From Tenrec ecaudatus (Eukaryota > Chordata > Mammalia > Afrosoricida > Tenrecidae): a stretch of 64,000 nucleotides of DNA. The stretch lies in contig NC_134546.1 of the NCBI RefSeq assembly GCF_050624435.1, positions 77,293,700-77,357,699 of the forward strand. Direction: 5' to 3'. Of this stretch, positions 11,090 through 23,045 are shown piece by piece. A program made the position numbers and the translations under genes. The notes under the pieces are model-generated. The model was not told the DNA's origin. It searched no databases and saw only the letters and a program-made list of their open reading frames with translations. Numbering within the stretch: position 1 is the first letter of the stretch; each line of letters begins with the position of its first letter.

Positions 11090-11663
11090 GAGGTTTGCAC
11101 AAGTTTTTGTTAGTTGCTTGATAGTTAGTTGATAGTTAGTTAGTTGCTTGTGATAGTTCCAGTTTATTGTTCTAACCTGGCCGATAATCAAGTGGGATTA
11201 ATTAAAGGTTGGAGAGATAAATGGCTTGGTGAACCTCGCCTTTCTTGTTCTCTGGTCTCTTGTTCTCTGATGATCTGACCAGTGTGCAGATGCCTTAGCT
11301 AGTTCTTTGTCTCAGCTAGCAAAGCTCACTTCCTGGGAGACATCCTTGAGGAGAAGCCACATGGACCTACCAAGATGCAGACTTGGGTCTGGAAATCCCT
11401 GCCAGTGCTGAGATGCTTATACACTCACTGATTTGACTTTCATCCCGCATTTGGCATTATTGCATGTGTTTTGTGAGTTTGAGGAGGACTTTGTAGATCA
11501 GTGTTGGATATATGGGCGAATGTCGGATTTATGGGCTTGGACTGGCCTGGGTCGGGATGCTTTCTTAATGCACACTTAACATTTATGTAAAACTCTTTCT
11601 TAAATACATATGAGTTTCTGTGGACTTGTTTCTCTAATCTACCCAGACTAACACAGTGCTTTC
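11090..11663 (+). repeat. LTR-like repeat family, copy 2
   Basis: Sense copy ending 'gtttctctaatctacccagactaacaca'. The interior shares 'gccttagctagttctttgtctcagctagcaaagctcac' and 'catgtgttttgtgagtttgaggaggactttgtagatcagtgttggatatatgggc' with the copies at 29.6 and 36.2 kb. Probably an LTR or LTR-derived element. Confidence 0.55.
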
Positions 11664-11664
11664 C

Positions 11665-12010
11665 TGTCAGGTCTGAATCAGTGACCTTATGCTCACAGAC
11701 TAAAATATTGCCAAGTCCTGCATCATCCTGAACATTGTGGCTAAGTCTGAGCCAATTGTTGTAGCCCATGTGTCTATTCATCTTCTTGAGAGTTTTCCTC
11801 ATTGAGTTGCTGTGCAACTTTTCCGTCCATGTTGTCTTTTTCCAGGGACTGTCTCTCCTCTCAACATGTCCAAGGTACATGAGACAAAGTCTTGCCATCC
11901 TTGAGCCCAAAGAACATCTGACTGTACATTTTCAAGGCAGATTGGTTTGTTCTTCTGGCAATCCGTAGCATTGGCAGCACCCTTTACTGGGACCTTCATT
12001 CAAATGAGCA
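11665..12010 (-). repeat. RTE/BovB-type LINE 3' fragment
   Basis: Antisense 3' end: 'ctctcaacatgtccaaggtacatgagacaaagtcttgccatcc' followed by 'aaggcagattggtttgttcttctggcaatccgtagcattggcagcacc'. The 156-codon - strand frame at 11910-11440 spans this piece and the LTR-like repeat, so it is not a gene. Confidence 0.65.
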
Positions 12011-12179
12011 TAATGAGACCACTAAATTCAGTTTGAATCTCACATACTTTTTACCTTGATGACTTATTTCTGACCACTCACTTGTACTGTCAAAAAAGGT
12101 AATGTAAAGGAATTCTGAGGAGTGTTGGTAAGCCACTCCTGGATAGGAGAAGAGAGACCTACTCATTTTAGAACTTTCT

Positions 12180-12330
12180 CAGGATCTTATGTATCCATCC
12201 TCACAATTACTATTATGTTAGAGCCCATTGTTACAACCACTGAATCAATTCCTCTTATTGGGGGTCTTCTTTATTGGAGTATTAGGCTAACATTTCATCA
12301 ATCAGATCTGGAAAAGAGAGGGCTGTGATC
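12180..12330 (-). repeat. RTE-type LINE scrap
   Basis: 'catcctcacaattactattatgttagagcccattgttacaaccactgaatcaattcctctt' is the reverse complement of the 3' end seen in sense at 3060-3130. Confidence 0.6.
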
Positions 12331-12334
12331 CAAT

Positions 12335-13060
12335 CTTGTAAGGTTTTATAATTTCATTGTTTTCTGTATCCTAATCATGGTGCTTCTCTTCCTCCTGAAG
12401 TCAGAACTGAGGCCGTGTTTAGTCACCCTTCCCCCAGTCATGATTTTGTGAGTGGCTTTCTCCCCATCAACACATTTTTCCCCTCTGAAGAGAGCAGAAG
12501 AACTCTCTTCAATCAAGGAGGGGCTTCTACAAAAGATGCAGGAAAGATTCCAACTTTTTTTTTAGTTACATATGATTACTGTTTATTTTGAACTGAGTTT
12601 TAAAATCAGCATAGCTCAGGAAACCTCCAGGCATCCTCCTTCCTTCCTCCCAGTTTCTCTCACAACAGCTGTGAGGAAGAGCATTCATTCTCACCCCAAT
12701 ATTTAAAAAGAAAACAAATGAGACTTTTAATAATTACTCAGTCTTTACAAAGTGACTTCAATATTTCCTTGTCTATTTGAGACAAAAGTAATAAAGATCA
12801 AATAATTGGAGTTTTCTTGTAAGTTCCAGGATCTTCTAAAATTTAAACTCTGAAAATGTCCTTCACTGCAGTACTCCGTGCATCCTTACAACTATTACTG
12901 TCCATTCCAGAACTGCTTGGTTCCTTCAATAAACTCTTTGATTATCAACTCAAACTTCAGTTTGTTCTTTGGAAGGAGGAAACAGAAAAAGAAAATACTA
13001 TGTACATTTCTTGAGAAATGATATCTACCAATCATTGCCAAATTCCTTGAGAGAAAGAGA

Positions 13061-13111
<51 letters not shown>

Positions 13112-13950
13112 ATAAATAACAATAGACTTACCATCTCTGGGAAACATTATCTTTATGCCTTCAATAACTATCTTTTGTGGCAAGATTCTATTTGTTGTAA
13201 ATATAATAAATATCTAGAGAGAATCTGACAACAGAATAAGAACAACCATGAACGTTATACCCTCTATTTGAGCCCATCCCCCAATCTTCTTAACTTTGCG
13301 TAACAATGCAGATCCCACAGCTTGTCCAACTTACCCTTGGATATGGGATATTGCCACAGGATGTTGGAATACCTCATTTATTGCCTATAATTATTCTGCA
13401 TTTTCCTTCCTGAGACCCTGCCTCTGTTGAGTCCTTTCCTCAGAAAAATATCCCATTACAACACATGAGTATCAGTTTTCACTAACCTGGACCGGCTAAC
13501 ATGTCCACAAAAAAAATCCCTAACCTTCTGGTCAAAGATCACATAGAACAGAAGAACTTTGTTCAAGAAACCAAAAATCACCATAGATAAGTCACCAGAC
13601 CAAATAAGACATCTGGAACCAAGAACTACAAAGAGCCTATCTTGTTAAGAATCGTAACCCCACCCTAATTTGTACTCATGACCAACCCTGTGAAATGTGT
13701 TAAACATTCATCATCCTATACATTGGCATACCAATTTATTGGAATAGTTGTCTAAAACTGTAAGCTTGGTCCACTGTTTTGTTCAGGAGCTTTCCTTGGG
13801 GAATCTTTCAGCTCAGTCCTTGCTTGCTCCAAGGAGATCGGTCCCCATTCACTTTCATGCAGCTCCTGTCTGTGTTTCTCAACAAGAATCGTGTTGGTAA
13901 CATGTCACATATTTCTTTTTCCTGAGTGTTTTTAACATAAAATTATACTC
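12335..13950. other. No gene seen; contains one microsatellite
   Basis: Low-copy, AT-rich sequence apart from the (GA)n block at 13050-13108. No V segment, SINE or retrocopy is recognised. Confidence 0.35.
13050..13108. repeat. (GA)n microsatellite
   Basis: Starts with imperfect GAGAGAAAGAGAGAGGGA and continues as a pure GA run. The - strand ORF through it encodes a Leu-Ser repeat and is not a gene. Confidence 0.95.
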
Positions 13951-13959
13951 TGTCTTCTA

Positions 13960-14015
13960 GAGTTGCTATGAGTCAGAATCAGCTCGATGGCAGAGAGTTT
14001 TGCTTTGTTTTATCC
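13960..14015 (+). repeat. AfroSINE/RTE tail fragment
   Basis: 'gttgctatgagtcagaatcagctcgatggcagagagttttg' is the shared SINE/RTE 3' tail without a recognisable body. Confidence 0.6.
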
Positions 14016-14324
14016 CAAAGAAGATGATGGGGATCATACTTTCTATTTTCAGCTTCTGAGAAAACTATGAACATCGCTATTTTATTCCACAGGCTTCTAA
14101 TATGCAGAGCACCTCATCCATTTCCAGGTGAAATTTCAAACATAGTGAAAGCAATATATAATGGGCAGGGTCCTGTACGATCCACAGACCTTGTCCATAA
14201 GTCATGAATTTACTCTGGAGATTCTTCTGCCTAGTGGGTACTTCCCACTAGTCGTGTCAAGATTCCAAAAATAGGTTGACATGATTTGGTTTCCATTACT
14301 TGTCATCAGTGAGTATCTTCCCTG

Positions 14325-14584
14325 TTCCTGGTTGCCTAATATTTGGGTCCAGGGGTGATGAACCCTTCACAGATCCTCTTTCTAAGCTTTGCTGTCTCTG
14401 ATGATTCCATGTTGCCAGAGCTGGAACTGTGAAAACCTGCAGAAGAAGTTGGAGTAGTTGTGAGCAATATATTCCAGTAGAAGAACCTCCGCCAAGAGCT
14501 CCAGAAGAATGTCCACCAAGGAGTTCTCCCTGCAGCTCAACACAATGACCCCGAGGGCACGGCGGTCCATTACTGTGTGAGAGC
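14325..14584 (+). pseudogene. IGHV4-like (clan II) V-segment relic
   Basis: Degenerate heavy-chain variable segment. Aligned by eye to IGHV4-type segments, in order: 'tttgggtccaggggtgatgaacccttcacagatcctc' (FR1), 'gctgtctctgatgattccat' (end of FR1 and CDR1), 'agctggaactg' with a deletion through FR2, 'gcaatatattccagtagaagaacctccgccaagagctccagaagaatgtcc' (CDR2 to FR3), 'aaggagttctccctgcagctcaacacaatgacc' (FR3) and 'gcggtccattactgtgtgaga' (Cys104 region). Several deletions and frame changes break it, and no leader exon is seen upstream. It is followed by AACAGTG (14585-14591), one base off the consensus heptamer; the expected nonamer position is poor. It is non-functional. Confidence 0.75.
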
Positions 14585-14944
14585 AACAGTGAGAGGACTC
14601 AGTGCCATTACAAACACAATGTCCCTGCCATAATGACAGTGGTCTATAGGGATCACATGGGTTTTAGAAAACACAGGGACAAGACTTCTGGGGCCACAGT
14701 AGAGGGGAGGCACGGAACCATCCTGTTCATGTCTAGGGTTTCCGTTCCCTCCAAAATAGTTGCTCCAATAATGTCCTCTACCTTAATGTTCATAACAAAA
14801 CCCCACAGATATTGCAATATTCACTAATTTGTAGATTTTAGTCATACACTAAATCATGTGTGCATGTATACCTGTTTTATATATGAATGCTATTTGTATA
14901 ATTGTTAGCTATGACATTAAAATTCAGGCAACTGAAGTCCCAAG

Positions 14945-15060
14945 AAAGGGCTCACTGTGAAGTGTACACTCATGTCTGAATGGTTGGTGGTTTGAACCCA
15001 CCCAGTGATGCCTTAGGATGTAGGACTCATGATCTGATCTGCTCCTTGTTGATGTTAGGT
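14945..15060 (+). repeat. AfroSINE fragment
   Basis: 'ggctcactgtgaagtgtacactcatgtctgaatggttggtggtttgaaccca' resembles the tRNA-derived head of an AfroSINE and runs into an antisense RTE fragment. Confidence 0.5.
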
Positions 15061-15420
15061 GCCATTGAATTGCCTCACACCCATAGGGATCATAAGTAAA
15101 ACTGAACCAAACAGTGCACAGTCCTGCGCCATCCTCACAATTATTCGTATGCCTGAACCCATTGATGGAGCCCCTGGGTCCATCAGTCTCTTTGAGAGCC
15201 TTCTTCTTTTTCACCACCCCACAACTATCTTGAACATGATGTCTTCTCCAGGACCTGATCTCTACTGACAATATGTCCAGAATATGTAAGACAAAGTCTT
15301 GTCTCCTTGCTTCTAAGGAGAAATCTGGACTTCCTCCAATGCAGGTCTGTTTGTCCTTTTAGCGGTGCATGGTAATTAAAATAGTCTTCTCTAGCACTGC
15401 AATTCAAATGCATTTTTTGA
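15060..15420 (-). repeat. RTE/BovB-type LINE 3' fragment
   Basis: Antisense: 'cacagtcctgcgccatcctcacaattattcgtatgcctgaacccattgatg', then 'ctgacaatatgtccagaatatgtaagacaaagtcttgtc' and 'tgcaggtctgtttgtccttttagcggtgcatggtaattaaaatagtcttctc'. Confidence 0.65.
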
Positions 15421-15689
15421 AATACATGGGAATGTCACCAGCAGTAGTAGAACTCAGCTTTAAATAAACATGACTGTTGAAGGGGTCTCTGGTGACCTGT
15501 ACTCAAGACATCAGAGTGGGATTATAATTCCACCCCTCCATATTATAATGACAACTTTCCATCTCTTTAATGGAGCCTGGACAATTCCACCTCTCAGAAA
15601 AGCTGATTGAAGGCCCTCTAAAGAATTCACAAGTGGAAAAAAAATCACAAGTGAAGGACAAGGTCTGTGAATCTCACCAGATGTAAAGA

Positions 15690-15724
15690 GTTCTCTAGAG
15701 AAACAAAACCAGGACACTACTGAT

Positions 15725-15778
<54 letters not shown>

Positions 15779-16330
15779 CAGCATGAAGGAATACAACAGA
15801 TAATTAGTCCACACAGCAGTACAGAGTGCTCAGTTCAACTTACTTCTGTGGAAGTTAATATACTGGTAGTCCCTCTTCAAGTCATGAGGGCTGCTGCGTC
15901 AATGAAGCAGACGACTGAGTCTTCCCTAGGGCAATGCAAGGAGTCAGGCCACAAGCAGCAAACAGCAGCAGGGGTGGGGGGCGGGGGGCGGGGAATGTCA
16001 CCAACAGTCAGCAGCTCAGGCCCAGATGGAATAGTGAACTAAAGGGATGCAAGACAACAGGATCCGACAGACTCAAGATCAAGCCATGTGAACAACAGCA
16101 ACATGGAAACAGGTCTTGAAGGAACCACAAGTTCTAGCGACATAATCGACATGTTGCTGTCCTACGGGTAGTGTAGCTCTCTGCCTTTAGCTAGGCAGAG
16201 AACTAGCTAAAGCAGCTGCACGCTGGTCCAAACACCAGAGATCAAAAGAGAGGGGTGAGGATTGCTGAGCCATTTATCTCTTTGCCCTCAAAGCATACTG
16301 TGATCGTCTACTCCCACATGTTCTTATTGG
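15690..16330 (-). repeat. LTR-like repeat family, copy 3, with (GATA)n
   Basis: Starts 'gagttctctagagaaacaaaaccagg' followed by a GATA microsatellite (15724-15777). The interior 'agctaaagcagctgcacgctggtccaaacaccag' and 'ggtgaggattgctgagccatttatc' is shared with copies at 7.9 and 55.4 kb. Confidence 0.5.
15724..15777. repeat. (GATA)n microsatellite
   Basis: About 13 perfect GATA units placed just inside the head of an LTR-like repeat. Confidence 0.95.
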
Positions 16331-16470
16331 CAGGTTGGCACAATAAGCCTACCTATCACACCAGATCTGGGCCAACTCCTGTATCTGTATGTGGGACCGG
16401 AGACCTCAGGCAAGGGAGAATCCAGTGAACCATTGGGTAGTGCGATGCATTTCCAGAACTTTGTGTCTGA

Positions 16471-16701
16471 GGGCAAGATATGACAAAACAATAATCTATA
16501 AATTATCAACGGCTTATGAAGGAGCGGAGAGCAGGGAGAGAGGGGAGAAAGAGGACTTGATGCAAAGGGCTTAAGTGGAGAGTAAATGCTTTGAAAATGA
16601 TGAGGGCAAAGAATGTACAGATGTGCTATATACAATTGATGTATGTATTGATTGTGATAAGAGTTGTAATGAGTCCCTAATAAAATGTTTTTTTTTTAAA
16701 A
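16471..16701 (+). mobile_element. LINE 3'-end copy, 231 bp, with perfect target duplication
   Basis: A severely 5'-truncated copy of the LINE 3'-end family. It carries 'gatgcaaagggcttaagtggagagtaaatgctttgaaaatgatgagggcaaagaatgtac' and ends 'gattgtgataagagttgtaatgagtccctaataaaatg' plus a T/A-rich tail. It is bracketed by the perfect 16-bp direct repeat AGAACTTTGTGTCTGA (16455-16470 and 16702-16717), as made by target-primed reverse transcription. Confidence 0.85.
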
Positions 16702-16719
16702 AGAACTTTGTGTCTGAAT

Positions 16720-17740
16720 CCCTGAGCTACTTGCATCTGTGTGCTGCCACCAAGAGCAAAATGGCACAATCATATACCATGCTCTTGTGAATAAAGTCCA
16801 ATATTCCCATAAATATTACACCAACTTATAAAGAGCATAATTATAAATAATGTATTCTGAGGCTTCACCTGATGAAGTAAATGGAGATATGAGTGTCAGT
16901 GGCAGCTTTGTAGTAGAGGTGAGAATAGGTTCCTCTTGGAGTTGAAAGTTGACTGTACCCTCAGGAGAACACAATCCTCCACCTGTGTTTTCAATTCACC
17001 AAGCCTGGGGTCCTCTTCATCTAGGCCAAGCTTGATGCTAAAAGAATTTCTCAAAGAGGTAGAAAATTCCAAGGGGCAGGATAGCATTGGGAATATGATC
17101 TATGAATGTCAACTCCCAGGGCTTTACAGATTTATAAAATACCCATCATTTCTAATTTTCCATTATCTCATGGAACACCGAATATATATTCCAAAGTTTG
17201 AGGATATTGAAATCCAGAAATTACACTGAATTCCATAGTTTGAGGATCATTGAAATCTATAAATCACATTGCATTTAAAACTAAGTCCAATTCAATATCT
17301 GCTATATATCAGAATGACTTTGAGTGAGTCACTAATATGGAAAAATATCACTTCATGGAATACAACTTTAGTGCTGTAGATGTTTAAAATTTACTGTGGA
17401 GTACAAGGTATTCATATCACTCTAAAGCAATTGAATTTTTTAGAAAGTTGTCATTAATAAGTTTTGGGGATAGTTGTTCACTCCTGTTCCTACTTTTTCT
17501 CTGCACACAGTTGGATATCTGCAGCAGCATCTTAGACCTTCAGGCTCTTTCCTTGAAGGAAAGATGCGAGGAACATAAACTCTCCTAGGCACACACATGA
17601 TGACAATAGTGTTTGTTTTTTTATGACAGCTTATATACACAATTTAGTTAAAATTTTCATGAAATGGATTTTGTGCAATTAGTACTGGTGTCCTGGCTTC
17701 TTGGGTCATTTTGGATGGATTTTGGACAGATAGAGGTAAA
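16720..17740. other. No gene seen
   Basis: Low-copy sequence. It includes a short local duplication, 'tccaaagtttgaggatattgaaatccagaaattacactg' and 'tccatagtttgaggatcattgaaatctataaatcacattg' (about 17190-17275). No coding or repeat family is recognised. Confidence 0.35.
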
Positions 17741-17799
17741 AAACATAAGATTGAATTAAGGGAAATTAATGATTTGGGGCAGTAGAGTCCCTTCTGTAT

Positions 17800-17985
17800 G
17801 ATGTCAGAAGAGGTAAGACAACTGCGTAGAGATGAACTCTCTGCATTGGGAGGCAGAAGAAGCTATGGTGGCCGGCTGTTCCTAAGAAGATATAAGTCCT
17901 GGGAAAAGTAAAGGGCATTTCAACTATGCTTTATAGTGACACCATGAGTCAACATCAATTCCATGGCAGGTTGATTTTATGGCCT
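17800..17985 (+). repeat. AfroSINE, diverged
   Basis: 'gacaactgcgtagagatgaactctctgcattgggaggcagaag' and the tail 'atgctttatagtgacaccatgagtcaacatcaattccatggcaggttgattttat' follow AfroSINE order, with strong divergence. Confidence 0.45.
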
Positions 17986-17989
17986 GAGC

Positions 17990-18590
17990 CAGGAGGCTAA
18001 TTATATTGAAAAATCATCTGAGCATTCAACAATGATGGTTATGTGTCACTGAAAACTGACAGTGTGAATGAGATCATACCAAATAATTAAATAAAATATT
18101 GCCCTGTCCCTACTCCCAGTGAAATCTTGAGGATTTGGGTTACACACTAAGCTCAAATATGAAAAGACATACACTGAGACAAATAGAAGTGACACAATGT
18201 ATTAATTTTCTAGAGACTATCCTGACTTGAATTAATTGTATAATCACCTTCTGGACCTAAATAAAACTTGCTCTGACAACCAAGATATACAAGAAACACC
18301 TGTGTTAGCCTGGCTCAAATAAGCCATAGCTAGGCTTATTACTTCATCATATATTGAACATCTAGTGTTTTAGGCACCTAAAATTGAGTCACACACTCTT
18401 ATGTGAATCAAAGGGTCAGAGGTCAACCTCATCCTGCTATTAGATATTACTGCCCTTGAAGGACCCACACTCTTGGTTTTAAACTGGATCCCAGAGAGTA
18501 TCATATTGAAGGAATTGCACTCTGTGTCAATCCCTGCGATTAACCCTTCCCAAGCAGATCATGATTCCTGCATTCATTAATGAATGATGC
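17990..18590. other. No gene seen
   Basis: Low-copy sequence between an AfroSINE and an RTE reverse-transcriptase remnant. Nothing is recognised. Confidence 0.35.
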
Positions 18591-18599
18591 AGGAAGCAT

Positions 18600-19655
18600 C
18601 AAAAGAAAGGGGAAAGAATACATAGAGACATTATACCAAATATAACTAGTTTATATTCTACTATCCAGGAGGTGGCATATGAGCTAGAACCAATGATGCT
18701 GAAGGAAGAAGTTGAAACTGCACTGCATGAATTAGCCAAAAACAAGGTTCCAGGACTTGTCGGAATCCCCATCAAAATGTCTTAGAAGAACCACTGGAAG
18801 CACTCACTCAACTATGCAAGGAAATGTCGAAGACAACTTTTTGGCCAGCACCCTGGAAGAGATACATTTTTGTGCCCATTCCAAAGAAAAGGGATCCAGC
18901 AGAATGCTCAAACTATAGAATGATATCAGTGGTATCATACACATAAAAGTTTGCTTAAGATCAAAGAACACCGGTTGGAGCAGTGCACTGACAGAACTGC
19001 CAGAAGTTCATGCTGGATTCAAAAGGGGATTTGGAACAAGGGATATGATTGCTGATGCCAGATGGATCTTGGTTTGAAGCAGAGAAGACCTGAAAGATAT
19101 TTGCTTATGTTTCATTGACTATGTCAAGGCATTTGACTGAGTGTACCATAATAAACTGTGGATAGCCTTGAGAAGAATGGGCATTCCAGAACATTTCACT
19201 GTGCTCATGAGGAACTTTCACATGGATCTAGAGGCAGCTGTATGAATAGAACAAGGAGATACTGCATGGCATACAGTGAGGAAAGGGGTATGAAAGGGTT
19301 GTATCTTCTCACCATACTTGTTCAATCTCTATGCTTAGCAAATCATCAGAGACGCTGGCTTATATGAAGAAGTGTGGGCCTTGGGATTGGAGAAAGGCAA
19401 ATTAACAACCTGGAGTATACAGATAACACAAATTTACCTGATGAAAGTGAGGGATTGAAACACTTACTGATGAAGATCAAGGATTTTAGCCTTCAGTATG
19501 GATTACAACTCAATGTAAGGAAGACCAAAATGTTCACAACTGATGCAATAAGAAACATCATGATACACGGAGAGAAGGTTGAAATTGTCTCAGATCCAAA
19601 ATCAATGTTCATGGAAGCAACAGTCAAGAGATCAAAACATGTATTGCATCTCCTC
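18600..19655 (+). mobile_element. RTE/BovB-type LINE reverse-transcriptase remnant
   Basis: Sense RTE ORF with several stops. Recognisable reverse-transcriptase pieces in order are: 'cctggaagagatacatttttgtgcccattccaaagaaa' (Trp-Lys...Pro-Ile-Pro-Lys-Lys), 'tttcattgactatgtcaaggcatttgac' (Phe-Ile-Asp-Tyr-Val-Lys-Ala-Phe-Asp), 'ggtatgaaagggttgtatcttctcaccatacttgttcaatctctat' (leading to Phe-Asn-Leu-Tyr), and 'ctggagtatacagataacacaa', where the catalytic Tyr-Ala-Asp-Asp box reads Tyr-Thr-Asp-Asn. The altered active site and stops make it inactive. It is cut at its 3' end by a LINE 3'-end insert. Confidence 0.8.
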
Positions 19656-19656
19656 T

Positions 19657-21450
19657 CTTAACCCCTCTATGAGGGAATCTCCAATGGCTGACACATGGGC
19701 CTTGGGTCTCCACTCTGCACTTCCCCCTTCATTCACTATGGTATATGTATATACCATATAGATACCATATGTGTATATATATATATATATATATGCACAT
19801 TCTTTTTTTTTGCATGATACCTTATACCTGGTCCCTGTGGCTTCTCATGATCGCACAGGCTGGTGTGCTTCTTCCATGTGGGCTTTATTGTTTCTGAGCT
19901 AGATGGCCGCTTGTTCACCTTCAAGCCTTTAAGACTGCAGACACTATCTCTTTCGATAGCCGAGCACCATCAGCTTTCTTCGCCACATTTGCTTATGCAC
20001 CCGTTTGTCTTCGGCGATCATATCATGGAGGTGTGCAGCCAATGATATGATTTTTTTGTTCTTTGATGCCTGATAACTGATCCCTTCGGGACCACCCGAT
20101 CACACAGGCTGGTGTGTTCTTCCATGTGGGCTTTGTTGCTTCTGAGCTAGACGGCCGCTTCTTTGTCTTCAAGCCTTTAAGACCCCAGCTACAATCTCTT
20201 TTGATAGCCGGGCACCATCAGCTTTCTTCACCACATTTACTTGTTCACCCACTTTGGCTTCAGCAGTTGTGTTGGGAGGGTGAGCATCGTAGAGTGCCAA
20301 TTTAATAAAAGAAAGTATTCATGCATTGAGCAAGTGCTTGAGTAGAGGCCCAAGGTTCTTCCACCACCTTAATACTAAACCTATAAATATAGACACATAG
20401 ATCTATTTCTCCATCCTCATATATATATTTACATGTACATGTCTTTGTCTAGACCTCCATAAATGCCCCTTGACTCCTAGCTCTTTCCTCCATCTCCCTT
20501 GACTTTCCTCCTGCCCTACTACCATGCTCCGTCTCCACCTGGGTTACAGCTATACCTCTTCTCTACGTAACCTTACCCTTGATCATTCCCCACCAGGCCT
20601 GCCACTTCCCCCTCACTACCATTTTTGGGTCCCATGTTGTTCCCTTGTCCCTGTGTTTGTTAACACCACTTCCTTACCCCCCTACCCCCCACCCCAAGTC
20701 CCCCCAGAACTGTCGGTCACATTGTTTTTCCTCCAGATAGTTCATCCAGCCTGTCCTATTCAGACAGACCTGTGGAGACACTAACATACACGAAAACAAG
20801 ACAGAAGAAAACAAAGCAACAGTATACAACCAGACAACAAAACAACAAAAACAAACCACTGACAAAGAACAAAACAAAACAAAACACTTCACAAAAGAAA
20901 AGATTGTAGTTAGTTCAAGGATTGTTTGTTGGCCTTTAGGAGTGTTTTCCAGTCCAGTCCATTGGTGCACCACGCCCTGGCCCCAGAGTCCATTTTCAGC
21001 ATTCCCTGGGGACCTTGTCACTCCATTCCCTTGCTGTTCCACTGCATTCCCCAGTGCTTTGCCTCAGTGTTGTGGGATCAGGTCAGGTGCCATTCCCACA
21101 GTGTGTCTCTGGTGCTGTTCCCTGTATCGTCCTTAGTCACTGAGGGACATCATTTCTCATAGTGGGGCCAGCCATGTTGTTCTCTGTGGACTGGCTGCTC
21201 TATTCAGGAATATCATCCTCACGGCCTGGTGGGCCAGGCTGTGTTCCACTCTCTCCTTCTGCCCCTTCATCTGCTCCCGTGTGCTCTGATCAGATATGTC
21301 CATCTCCCAGAGCTGCAGAATCAATGTCATCCTTTGAAACTAATTCTTTTTGGGGGAGGGGCAGGAATCCACTTAATTTTTGATGCTGGGGCCAGGGTGT
21401 ATATGTTCTTTTATCTACTTTATGTCTGTGTTTTTGTGTGTGCTAATACA
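19657..21450 (-). mobile_element. LINE 3'-end family copy (probably L1), antisense
   Basis: One of the longest copies. From left to right it reads 'gagggaatctccaatggctgacacatgggccttgggtctcc', two successive modules starting 'cacaggctggtgtg' (19855 and 20103) and containing 'tcttccatgtgggctttgttgcttctgagctag...aagcctttaagacc', then the pyrimidine-rich region at 20450-20710 and a (CA/AAAAC)-rich stretch at 20780-20900. On the - strand this is a polypurine 3' UTR. The poly(A) end is missing on the left. Open frames here are chance. Confidence 0.65.
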
Positions 21451-22690
21451 CATGAACTACTCATTGCGTTAATATGTTATACTATGTGACAGAATTTGTA
21501 GTCTGGTCTGCATTTATTTTATTATTATTATTACTATAGTATATTTTAGTATGTGCCTTTGTGTTTTCCTTTCTTATGTGAATGCATGTATATTTATTAA
21601 TCTGAGTGAGTACTGTATGACGGTTTGTTAATTCTAGTAGATGTGCTAATTTGTTCAGAGTATATAAATAAGACTGTTAGAATACAAATGTCATTATGTG
21701 AGTTTCCTGCTAGTGGATGTTCACATTTCACATGTATGAGATTGTGTGTTTGATAATATGTATGCAATAATAGGTTTATATTTCACTACAGGTATTTCAT
21801 TCACTCAAACAGGAAGATTCTGGAAAAGACAGATGGACACAGGGGTGACAACCTTAGGCTCAAATATAAGAACGATTGTGAGACTGCCTCAGCACCGGGT
21901 GGTGTTTCATTGTTGTTGTATTTAGGATCTCTAGAAGTCATAACTGACTCATCAGCTAACATCAGTATTTTCTCCTATGTGTTCCCTGTGGACATTAATA
22001 AAGAAAGGGCCTTAGTGCTTTACAACTGATTTTACAGTTCATAATGTAAATCTGAGGATACAATACTCTGTTTGATAATTCTGTGTTCAAGCTTTATTAT
22101 TTTAATGATCACACATGTATTTGAAACATGTAATGCACAGAAATTCATGAGTAAGCCACAGTTAATCCTCGCTGCGTGTGCACACCTAAGGCACAAACTA
22201 CACTTGAATGTCCATTTCCTCTATGCAGCCTCTTGCTGGATTTAATTGGTGATAAGGGGACCCCATTTCGACCCATGTAATGAAATTAAAAGTATAAATA
22301 CAAACTTATACATCTAATGAAAACTGATATTCTAAAAGAGTGATAAATTCATCCAATGAAGGGTTTCTTCAATAAATGGACGAATTAGATTGCCATGTTC
22401 AGAAGTAATGACCAGACTCTGTCCCACAACAACTCAAAGGCAAGCAAGATCTACTGGGGACAATGGAGCCATAACATTTTTTAAAGGAAATAGAAGGGTA
22501 TGAACCTAGAATGCACTTCTCAACCTGGAATGATCATATAAGAAAGTGTGAACCATAAAAGACGTAGGTTTTCATCATCTGAAACCTAGTTTGTTACTCA
22601 AGACAAGAAGTATATGTATGTTTAGTAAAAATTCCTAAAATAGCTTCCCTAAGTATTTGTTTCTTAACATGTGTCATCTGAATCAATTCC
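21450..22690. other. No gene seen
   Basis: AT-rich, low-copy sequence. A short SINE/RTE-tail-like scrap lies near 21900-21960. No V segment is recognised. Confidence 0.35.
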
Positions 22691-22699
22691 AGGACCAAC

Positions 22700-23045
22700 G
22701 AAATAGGTTGCAGTTGCTATTGTTGGGTGTCTTTGAGTCCTTTCAGGCTCCTAGAGCCTCTGTGCAAGAGGATCAAATGCTGCTCAGTCCTTTGCCACCC
22801 TCACAAGTACTGTTCTGTATGGGCCCATGGGATCAGCCACTGTGTCAATCCATCTCTAGATGATCACCCTCCCCCCTTTTTATTTTGCTGTCCAACATTA
22901 ACAATAAGAATGTCCTTCCCCAGGGCCTGTTTCCTCATGATGACATGTTCAACATACATGAGGATAAGGCTCATCGTTCTTGCTTCTAAGTATCTCTCAG
23001 GTTGTCCTTCCAAGGTAGGTTAATTTTTCTTCTGAAAAGTCATGT
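22700..23045 (-). repeat. RTE/BovB-type LINE 3' fragment
   Basis: Antisense: 'cagttgctattgttgggtgtctttgagtcctttcaggctcctagagcc', 'gggatcagccactgtgtcaatccatctctag', 'catgatgacatgttcaacatacatgagg' and 'gttgtccttccaaggtaggttaatttttcttctg'. Confidence 0.65.

Noticed and set aside
11440-11910. 156-codon - strand ORF
   Set aside because: It spans the junction of an LTR-like repeat and an antisense RTE fragment, so it is a composite of two repeats.
14296-14586. 96-codon - strand ORF
   Set aside because: It is the antisense shadow of the IGHV4-like relic at 14325-14584.
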